From assembly GCA_021325695.1 (NCBI GenBank), contig JAJTCR010000048.1, forward strand, positions 1 through 7,490: 7,490 nucleotides of DNA, written 5' to 3'. Below, one piece after another: positions 1-5,387 of this stretch; the stretch's first letter is position 1; each line of letters opens with the position of its first letter. Source of the DNA: Steroidobacteraceae bacterium (GTDB lineage Bacteria > Pseudomonadota > Gammaproteobacteria > Steroidobacterales > Steroidobacteraceae). The notes beneath the pieces were generated by a model. The model saw nothing but the letters and a program-made list of their open reading frames with translations, was not told the DNA's origin and ran no database searches. The position numbers and the translations under genes are program-made.

Positions 1-537
1 GCCCACCGCGAGCCAGTCGGTGCGCGCCATGCGTTCCCGCACGCGCAATGCGTGAGCAGGGAACTCCGGCCCCGCCTCCGCCGGCGTGCCCGTCCGAGTG
101 AGCACCTGCTCGACCACGGCCGTGATCGCGCGCCCGATGCGCGGCGTCTCGTCGGGCCGGAGCTGTGCGATGCGACTGCCGGCGTAGACCGCGAGGTCGG
201 ACAGGCAATCGAGCCAGAGTTGCCACTTGGCAACGTTGATCGAGACGACGAACGCGTCGTCGTCGAACAGTTCCGGGTAACGCATGCCCGCCCGCGTCTG
301 CAGGTAGCCGTAGAGCGAGGTCTGCGCGAGGAAACTCGCACGTTCGTCGAGAAACCGGGCCAGCGCCGCCGTCGAGTCGATCGGTCCTTCGAGCGCCTCG
401 CGCCGCATCCCCACGTAGGAGCGCAGCGTCGCCCAGAGATCGGCCAGCCGCCACGGTGACCGCGGCGCAACGGCGGGTCGCCCGGGCTCGCGTCGGACGA
501 CGCGTCGAAACCAACGCGGCTTGTGATCTTCGGGCAC
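1..537 (-). CDS. Uncharacterised conserved-looking protein, 3' end beyond window
   Basis: An uninterrupted leftward frame of 179 codons runs from a GTG at 537 to the window edge, so the C-terminus is missing. An in-frame TAG upstream (about 631-633) limits the start, and GTG 537 is the only reasonable initiator, preceded by GAGG at 541-544 (close spacing, 3 bases). The protein begins MPEDHKPRWFRR, with a basic N-terminal stretch. A mostly helical-looking region follows, with landmarks SPWRLADLW (about residue 26), FLAQTSLYGYL, GMRYPELFDDDAFV and SINVAKWQLW, then a charged C-terminal part. No signal peptide, membrane segment or serine-hydrolase G-x-S-x-G motif is visible. From memory it resembles a short proteobacterial family of unknown function sometimes labelled 'esterase'; I cannot confirm this and see no catalytic evidence for it. 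The continuous frame, the coding-like amino-acid content and a -10-like hexamer upstream support a real gene. Confidence 0.72.
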   Translation of the reverse strand, partial: MPEDHKPRWFRRVVRREPGRPAVAPRSPWRLADLWATLRSYVGMRREALEGPIDSTAALARFLDERASFLAQTSLYGYLQTRAGMRYPELFDDDAFVVSINVAKWQLWLDCLSDLAVYAGSRIAQLRPDETPRIGRAITAVVEQVLTRTGTPAEAGPEFPAHALRVRERMARTDWLAVG

Positions 538-565
538 GGGCCTCGGCTCGCGGGATGCGCTTGCC

Positions 566-571
566 AGTATA
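566..571 (-). promoter_or_regulatory. Putative -10 element for the leftward uncharacterised gene
   Basis: Read on the minus strand the hexamer is TATACT, five of six matches to the sigma-70 -10 consensus. Transcription would begin near 559, leaving a leader of about 22 bases before the GTG at 537 with GAGG inside it. No good -35 box lies 16-18 bases upstream (the sequence there is near CGCAAC). The call therefore rests on the -10 match and its placement in an otherwise very GC-rich gap. Confidence 0.4.
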
Positions 572-631
572 GGCGGGCCGCGCGTGCCGTTGCGTCGGCC
601 GCCGGGTGGCGCGTCGGTCCGTGCCGGCCGC

Positions 632-637
632 TATGAT
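632..637 (+). promoter_or_regulatory. Putative -10 element placed for a leaderless mRNA
   Basis: TATGAT (five of six matches to TATAAT) ends six bases before the ATG at 644. The usual -10 to start-point distance of 6-8 bases would put the transcription start on or beside the A of that ATG. No Shine-Dalgarno sequence precedes the ATG; the bases between are GCCACC. No convincing -35 box is seen around 609-614. This element also argues against the upstream in-frame GTG at 584 as the start, because the promoter would then lie inside the coding region. Confidence 0.42.
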
Positions 638-643
638 GCCACC

Positions 644-2494
644 ATGAACAGCGCCCTGGCCGACGTCGAGCGATTCCTCGCCGCCACGCCGCCGTTCGAC
701 CTGCTCGACGCTCCGCTCCGCGCGCGCGCGGCTGCCTCGATCGAAATCATCTACCGGCGCAGCGGCACGGTGCTGCTCGAGATCGGCACGGTCAATGCGA
801 CGCTGTACCTCGTGCGCCGCGGCGCGGTCGAGGCGCACGACGAGGCGGGCAACCTCGTCGACCGCTACGGCGAAGGCGAGACGTTCGGGGTGCTCTCGGT
901 CCTGACCGGCAAGCCCGTGCGCTTCCGGATCACGGCAATCGAGGACTGCCTGGTCTGGGGCCTGCCGCGCAAGGCGCTCGACGAACTGCGCTCGCGCTCG
1001 CCCGGATTCGAGACGTTCTTCATCCGCAGCATCGAGGAGCGCCTGATCGCGGCGACGCAGCCGCGCGCCTCGACGGGCCAGACGCTGTTCATGACGCCGA
1101 TGGGCGAGCTCGCGCGCGGAGAGCTGGTCGCCGCAGCCCCGGAAACCACGATCGCAGCGGCGGCACGGACGATGTCGCGGCACGGAGTGTCGTCGCTGCT
1201 GGTCACCCAGGGCGAGCAGGTGCGCGGCATCGTGACCGACCGTGACCTGCGCAACCGCGTGCTCGCGCAGGGACGCGACCCGGCCGAACCCGTCGCGACG
1301 ATCATGACGCACGACCCGTTGACGCTCGATGCCTCGAGCCCCGTTTTCGAAGGCATCCTCGCGATGGTCGGCCGCGGCATCCACCACCTGCCGCTCACGC
1401 GCGAAGGACGCGTCTTCGGCATCGTCACGACGCGCGACCTCATGCGGCTGCAGACGCGACACCCGCTGTACCTCGCGGCACAGGTCCAGAAGGCCGGCTC
1501 GGTCGCGGCGCTGGTGGAGACCTGCCGCGAGATCCCGCGCCTCTTCGAGCTGCTGGTGGCCTCGGGGATGCGCGCGGAGCAGGTGCCCAGGGTGCTGACC
1601 ACGCTCAGCGACGCCGTTACGCGCCGGCTGCTCGGGCTGGCCGAGCAGCAACTCGGCGTGCCGCCCGCACCCTATGCGTGGCTCGCCTTCGGCTCGCAGG
1701 CGCGCGGCGAGCAGAGCCTGCGGACCGACCAGGACAACGGACTCGTCTACGGCGACGAAGCACCGCCGGAAGCGGCGCCGTATTTCGCGGCGCTGGCGAG
1801 CATCGTCTGCGACGGGCTCGACGCCTGCGGCTATCCGTACTGCCCGGGTCGCGTGATGGCGACCATGGACGAGTGGCGACAACCGCTCGCAGGGTGGCTC
1901 GCGCATTTTCGCCACTGGGCGTCGCTGCCCGATCCGGAAGCGGTGCTGCGCGCCAGCATCTTTTTCGACCTGCGAATCGTGCACGGCGAGGCCGCGCTGG
2001 GCGCGCAACTCGGCGAGGCGCTCGCGGCGACCGGCAGCGGTATGGGCAAGAGCGTGTTCCTCGCGGCGCTGGCACGCCAGGCCGCCCGTTACGACGTGCC
2101 GCTCGGCTTCTTCCGCCGCTTCGTGCTCGAAAGTCGGGGCCAGCACCGCGAGACGCTCGACCTCAAGGCCAGCGGCCTGATGCCATTGACCGACCTCGTC
2201 CGCGTGCGGGCGCTGCAGGCCGGCATCGCCGCGCCGGGCACGCTGGCCCGCATCGCGACGCTGGTCGAGGCCGAGCGGCTGAGCCGCGCCGATGCCGACC
2301 GGCTCGCGGGCGCGCATGACCTGCTCTCCGGGCTTCGCGTGCGGCTGCACGCCGAACAGGTGCGGCGCGGCGAGTCGCCGCACAATCACCTCGACCCGGC
2401 CATGCTCGGACATGCCGAACGCGCGGCGCTCAAGGACACGTTCCTCGTCATTCGCGAGGCACAGCGCGGTTTGCTGCTGGATTTCCCGACATGA
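644..2494 (+). CDS. cNMP-binding-like / CBS pair / DUF294 nucleotidyltransferase-like protein
   Basis: This 616-residue cytoplasmic multidomain protein has no signal peptide or membrane segment. Residues about 5-135 form a cyclic-nucleotide-binding-like beta-roll (FLAATPPFDLL, then LYLVRRGAVEAHD, GEGETFGVLSVLTG). Residues about 155-275 form two CBS motifs ending in GIVTDRDL (195-202) and GIVTTRDL (259-266). Residues about 300-445 match the DUF294 nucleotidyltransferase-like domain: GSQARGE at 350-356, then D362 and D364 in TDQDN, the GS...DxD metal-binding pattern shared with GlnD-type transferases. The DUF294 C-terminal domain fills roughly 465-612, with LDLKASGLMPLTDLVRVRAL near 505-524. 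The biochemical activity and ligands of this architecture are not established to my knowledge; transfer of a nucleotide to a protein or small-molecule target, gated by nucleotide binding, is inference. The cassette of the cNMP-like domain lacks the classical Glu and Arg positions. The stop overlaps the exonuclease start by 4 bases, indicating coupled expression. Start 644 is preferred over GTG 584 because the domain begins immediately after it. Confidence 0.93.
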   Translation: MNSALADVERFLAATPPFDLLDAPLRARAAASIEIIYRRSGTVLLEIGTVNATLYLVRRGAVEAHDEAGNLVDRYGEGETFGVLSVLTGKPVRFRITAIEDCLVWGLPRKALDELRSRSPGFETFFIRSIEERLIAATQPRASTGQTLFMTPMGELARGELVAAAPETTIAAAARTMSRHGVSSLLVTQGEQVRGIVTDRDLRNRVLAQGRDPAEPVATIMTHDPLTLDASSPVFEGILAMVGRGIHHLPLTREGRVFGIVTTRDLMRLQTRHPLYLAAQVQKAGSVAALVETCREIPRLFELLVASGMRAEQVPRVLTTLSDAVTRRLLGLAEQQLGVPPAPYAWLAFGSQARGEQSLRTDQDNGLVYGDEAPPEAAPYFAALASIVCDGLDACGYPYCPGRVMATMDEWRQPLAGWLAHFRHWASLPDPEAVLRASIFFDLRIVHGEAALGAQLGEALAATGSGMGKSVFLAALARQAARYDVPLGFFRRFVLESRGQHRETLDLKASGLMPLTDLVRVRALQAGIAAPGTLARIATLVEAERLSRADADRLAGAHDLLSGLRVRLHAEQVRRGESPHNHLDPAMLGHAERAALKDTFLVIREAQRGLLLDFPT

Positions 2495-3177
2495 ACGTCT
2501 GGCAGCGCCTGCGGCTGGCCCGCGCACGGCGTGCCAGCCGTCTGCCGCTGCAGCAGCGGCTGCTGCAACAGGCGTCGCTCCCGTCGCCCGGCGCCCGCGT
2601 TCGCGAGCTCGAACTGATCGCGCTCGATTTCGAGACGACCGGGCTCGACGCGCAACGGGACCATGTGATCGCGGCCGGCTGGGTCCGCATCGTCGGCGAC
2701 CGGATCGTGCTCGCGAGCGCGCGCGAGCTGCGCGTGCGCACGAACCGCCCCGAGGGCGTCGGACAGAGCGCCGTCATCCACGGGATCCTCGACAGCGACC
2801 TCGATGACGGCGTCGACGCGCGGACGCTGGTCGAGACGCTGCTGCCGGACCTGGGCGGTCGTGTCGTGGTCGCGCACGCGGCCAGGATCGAGCGTGCGTT
2901 CCTCGGCCGCCTGCTGCGCGGGCTCGGCGGCGTGCCGGTACCGAACGCGTTTCTCGACACGATGTCGATCGAGCGGCGCCTGCTCGAAGCCGGCGGCGTT
3001 CGGCCTCGGGAACAGCACGACGACCTGTCGCTCGACGCGTGTCGGCGGCGTCGCGGCCTGCCCGGGCACGCGCACCATTCCGCGGCCGCCGACGCCGTGG
3101 CCTGCGCGGAGCTGCTGCTCGCGCAACTCGCGCACTTTGGCGCCGCCGGACACGTCCGGCTCTCGGACCTGCGCTGA
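2491..3177 (+). CDS. DnaQ-like (DEDDh) 3'-5' exonuclease
   Basis: This 228-residue protein belongs to the DnaQ / DNA polymerase III epsilon-like superfamily, which removes nucleotides from 3' ends using two metal ions. Motif I is LDFETTG with D46 and E48. Motif II lies around VVVAHAARIERAFL (125-138), where the usual H-N-A-x-F-D becomes H129-A-A-R-I-E134. Motif III is HHSAAADAVACAEL with H196 and D201 (H-x4-D), characteristic of the DEDDh subclass. Residues 1-38 are an Arg- and Gln-rich extension that probably precedes the core fold. It is too small for a full polymerase subunit with a PHP or polymerase domain and lacks an obvious polymerase-binding tail. It is therefore more likely a stand-alone nuclease than the replicative epsilon subunit. 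Its ATG overlaps the TGA of the upstream DUF294 gene (ATGA, 2491-2494), implying translational coupling and a shared role. Whether the substrate is DNA, RNA or a short oligonucleotide cannot be read from the sequence. Confidence 0.9.
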   Translation: MNVWQRLRLARARRASRLPLQQRLLQQASLPSPGARVRELELIALDFETTGLDAQRDHVIAAGWVRIVGDRIVLASARELRVRTNRPEGVGQSAVIHGILDSDLDDGVDARTLVETLLPDLGGRVVVAHAARIERAFLGRLLRGLGGVPVPNAFLDTMSIERRLLEAGGVRPREQHDDLSLDACRRRRGLPGHAHHSAAADAVACAELLLAQLAHFGAAGHVRLSDLR

Positions 3178-3250
3178 GCCGGCCACGGTGCAGCCGAGCT
3201 GCCCGATCACGCCGCGAGGCCCGAGCTGCGTTACGATCCAGCCGGAAGCG

Positions 3251-3256
3251 AGGAGG
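3251..3256 (+). promoter_or_regulatory. Strong Shine-Dalgarno that fixes the GFA-protein start
   Basis: AGGAGG, a full anti-Shine-Dalgarno complement, lies 10 bases before the ATG at 3267. It shows that translation starts there rather than at in-frame codons further upstream, which would overlap the exonuclease gene. A weak -10-like TACGAT lies at 3232-3237 without a clear -35, so a separate promoter in the 89-base gap (3178-3266) is possible but unproven. Confidence 0.75.
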
Positions 3257-3266
3257 AAACGATCGA

Positions 3267-3668
3267 ATGGCCAGGGGCGAATGCAACTGCGGCGCGGTTC
3301 AATTCGAGATCGACGCGGATCTTCCGGGCATCTTCATGTGCCACTGCTCGATCTGTCGCCGCAACACCGGGAGCAACGGCATCGCCGTCGTCGTCTTTCC
3401 CAAGGAGCAATTCCGGTGGGTCCGCGGTGCGGAGCTGATCTCCACGTGGAAGAAGCCGGGCACGGACTGGCAAACCTGGTTCTGCAGCGTTTGTGGCTCA
3501 CCGGTCCCGGGTGAGAACGACGCGACGAGGATGTTCGCGCCGGCAGGCTCGCTCACGCAGGGAGGCGAGGCGCTCAAGGTCCTTCACCACATCTGGGTAG
3601 GCTCGAAAGCGCCCTGGGACGAGATCGGCGACGCGGGCAAGCAGCACGCCGAGGCATTCCGTAGCTGA
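3267..3668 (+). CDS. GFA-family (CENP-V/GFA domain) zinc-binding protein
   Basis: This 133-residue single-domain protein has the cysteine pattern of the glutathione-dependent formaldehyde-activating (GFA) family: C6-x-C8, then C25-H-C27-x2-C30, then C73-x2-C76, followed by G-S-P. In characterised members these cysteines hold one structural and one catalytic zinc. GFA itself was proposed to speed formation of S-hydroxymethylglutathione, but most homologues are uncharacterised, so the specific reaction here is unknown. The length is near that of the short family members. Other landmarks are CNCGAVQFEI at the N-terminus and HHIWVGSKAPWDEI near residues 108-121. No signal peptide is visible, so it is probably cytoplasmic. 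The gene follows the exonuclease after 89 bases, has its own strong ribosome site, and converges with the carboxypeptidase gene. No formaldehyde dehydrogenase or glutathione gene is visible nearby to support a metabolic assignment. Confidence 0.88.
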   Translation: MARGECNCGAVQFEIDADLPGIFMCHCSICRRNTGSNGIAVVVFPKEQFRWVRGAELISTWKKPGTDWQTWFCSVCGSPVPGENDATRMFAPAGSLTQGGEALKVLHHIWVGSKAPWDEIGDAGKQHAEAFRS

Positions 3669-3679
3669 GAACCCTGGCT

Positions 3680-3708
3680 ACGCGACGCCCGGTTTTGGCA
3701 CGTCGCGT
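3680..3708. terminator. Candidate bidirectional hairpin between convergent genes
   Basis: ACGCGACG (3680-3687) and CGTCGCGT (3701-3708) form a perfect 8-base inverted repeat around a 13-base loop containing TTTT. It starts 12 bases after the GFA stop codon and lies 27 bases beyond the carboxypeptidase stop. That placement suits a shared terminator for the two converging genes. There is no T-tract on either side, so it is not a textbook intrinsic terminator; it could stabilise 3' ends or be chance in GC-rich DNA. Confidence 0.4.
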
Positions 3709-3734
3709 CCCCACGGATCGCGCTGCGGACGCCG

Positions 3735-5297
3735 CTACAACCGGTCCGTGTCGCGGATGAACCCGACGAGGTCGTCGCGGAACTTCTGCATCGACGGGCC
3801 GTGGACGTACATCATGTGGCCCGCGTCGTAGTACTTCACGTGGATGCGATTGCGCGCCTCGGGCGTCACGTCGAGGTGTTCGAGGTCGATCTTCATCGCG
3901 AGGAATGGCGTCGCCAGGTCGTACCAGCCCTGCTGCACCAGCAGGTGCAGGCCAGGATTCATCGTCATCGCGAGCGCGAGGTCCGGCACCGTGTTGGGGA
4001 CGGGCGACATCCATCCGGTGTTGCCCGGCTGCTCGTGTTCCCAGCTCCACTCGATGTCGAAGGCCGAGACCTGGTACTCCTCGTCGCGCCCGAATTCGAG
4101 TTCGTGGTGCAGGTAGCTCAGGAACGCCGACGTGTACGCGGGGCCGATCGCCGGGAAGAACGGGTCGTAGTCCATTTCGGCCGCGAGCGGGTTCACGGAA
4201 GGACCGATGTAGCGCGAGTCGATGCGACCGGCGATCAGCCGGTCGCCGCGCTTCAGCTCCTGCAGGAATTGCGTGTGCGTCACGCGCAGGTCTGCCCGCT
4301 CCCAGTAATCCGCGGTCGTGCCCGTGTAGCGGGCGAGCTTGGCCGCCACCGCTTTCTTGTCCGCTTCCGGCAGCACGTAACCCTTGGCCAGCGCAGGCAG
4401 GTATTCCTCGCGGGCGAAGCGCTCGACGTCGGCCATGTACTGTTCGATCGTCGGGGGCTTGTCCTGGACCAGTCCGTGGTACCAGGCGGTCGCCGCGAGC
4501 GTCGGGAAATACGCGACGTGCGCACTGTCGATCCCGGCGCCGTCGATGCCCGTCTCGGCGTTGAGGAACGGCGAGACGATCACGAGGCCGTTCAGGTTCA
4601 TGCCCTGCTCGGCCTGCAGGTGATAGGCGAGCCCGGCCCCGCGCATGCCGCCGTAGCTTTCGCCGAGCACGTACTTCGGCGAGCCCCAGCGTCCGTTCTC
4701 GGACACGTAGCGCTTGATGAACTGGGCGACCGAGCGGATGTCTTCGTCGACGCCGTGGAAGTCCTCGGGCTTGGCCTCGCCAAGCGGCTTGCTGAACCCG
4801 GTGCCGACCGGATCGATCATCACGACGTCGGTCACGTCGAGCGGCGAATAGGCGTTGTCGACGATCTGGGCGGGCGGCGGCGACGCATATCCCGGATCGT
4901 TCACCACCGCGCGTCGGGGGCCCATGATCCCCATGTGCAGCCAGATCGACGACGAGCCCGGGCCACCGTTGAACGCGAAGGTCACCGGTCGCCGTGAGCG
5001 GTCCTTGATGCCGTCCAGCGTGTACGCGGTGTAGCCGAAACGCGCGATCGGCTCGTCGTCCTTGTCCTTGAGAATGTACCAGCCTGCCGTGGCCGTGTAC
5101 TTGACGGTCTTGCCGTCGAGCGCGATCTGGTGCTTCGTCACCGACGCGGCCGGCACCGGTTCCGGCTTCTCGGTCTTGGTCTTCGTCTCGGCTTCGTCCT
5201 TTTCGGACTCGTCCTCCGCCGCGCGTAATGGTCCCGCGGCTGCCATCATCATCACCAGCAACGGGGCGAGGGCGAAGGTAGGACTCAGGGCACGCAT
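3735..5297 (-). CDS. Exported S10-family serine carboxypeptidase
   Basis: This 520-residue peptidase S10 protein has an alpha/beta-hydrolase fold; the family removes C-terminal amino acids from peptides. An N-terminal signal peptide is visible: a short basic start, a hydrophobic run from residue 7 to about 21, and a likely cleavage near L24-R-A-A27, so it probably acts in the periplasm or outside the cell. A Lys/Glu/Thr-rich, probably disordered linker follows (about 28-50). Family landmarks are NGGPGSSS (110-117, the oxyanion-hole region), DPVGTGFS (162-169), GESYGG with nucleophile S214, D460 in GWYDLATPF, and H494 in DAGHMMY, completing the Ser-Asp-His triad. The length is normal and the frame intact. 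The ATG at 5297 has GGAGA (5304-5308) six bases upstream. The gene lies 90 bases downstream of the sensor-kinase gene on the same strand, so it may be read from that transcript or from its own promoter; no good promoter could be picked out in the gap. The natural peptide substrate is unknown. Confidence 0.93.
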   Translation of the reverse strand: MRALSPTFALAPLLVMMMAAAGPLRAAEDESEKDEAETKTKTEKPEPVPAASVTKHQIALDGKTVKYTATAGWYILKDKDDEPIARFGYTAYTLDGIKDRSRRPVTFAFNGGPGSSSIWLHMGIMGPRRAVVNDPGYASPPPAQIVDNAYSPLDVTDVVMIDPVGTGFSKPLGEAKPEDFHGVDEDIRSVAQFIKRYVSENGRWGSPKYVLGESYGGMRGAGLAYHLQAEQGMNLNGLVIVSPFLNAETGIDGAGIDSAHVAYFPTLAATAWYHGLVQDKPPTIEQYMADVERFAREEYLPALAKGYVLPEADKKAVAAKLARYTGTTADYWERADLRVTHTQFLQELKRGDRLIAGRIDSRYIGPSVNPLAAEMDYDPFFPAIGPAYTSAFLSYLHHELEFGRDEEYQVSAFDIEWSWEHEQPGNTGWMSPVPNTVPDLALAMTMNPGLHLLVQQGWYDLATPFLAMKIDLEHLDVTPEARNRIHVKYYDAGHMMYVHGPSMQKFRDDLVGFIRDTDRL

Positions 5298-5387
5298 GCT
5301 CGGTCTCCGGCGGCAGGCACAAAGGCGGCGATGCTCGTCTGAAACGGCGTGCGCTGCAACTGTCGATTGGGGCGTAGGGCCCGGCGG

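Noticed and set aside
52..459. Plus-strand open frame opposite the leftward gene at the left edge
   Set aside because: The minus-strand frame is longer, continuous to the edge, has natural protein composition and a promoter-like element; the plus frame is Arg-rich.
592..620. Direct repeat GCGTCGG at 592 and 611, 19 bases apart, as a possible operator
   Set aside because: Seven GC-rich bases repeated once is expected by chance here, and the copies do not form a palindrome.
584..643. Upstream GTG start extending the DUF294 protein by 20 residues
   Set aside because: The extension is Arg/Gly/Pro-rich, has no Shine-Dalgarno, and would place the TATGAT element inside the gene.
2386..3210. Minus-strand open frame opposite the exonuclease gene
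   Set aside because: The plus strand carries intact exonuclease motifs I and III and an ATGA overlap with the gene before it; the opposite frame shows no motif.
3039..3266. Upstream in-frame extension of the GFA protein by 76 residues
   Set aside because: It is Arg/Ala-rich, overlaps the exonuclease gene out of frame, and the AGGAGG before 3267 clearly marks the true start.
5298..5387. Possible promoter (TTGCAG with a -10 near GAGCAT, minus strand) before the carboxypeptidase gene
   Set aside because: The -10 matches only three of six consensus bases; this is too weak to annotate.
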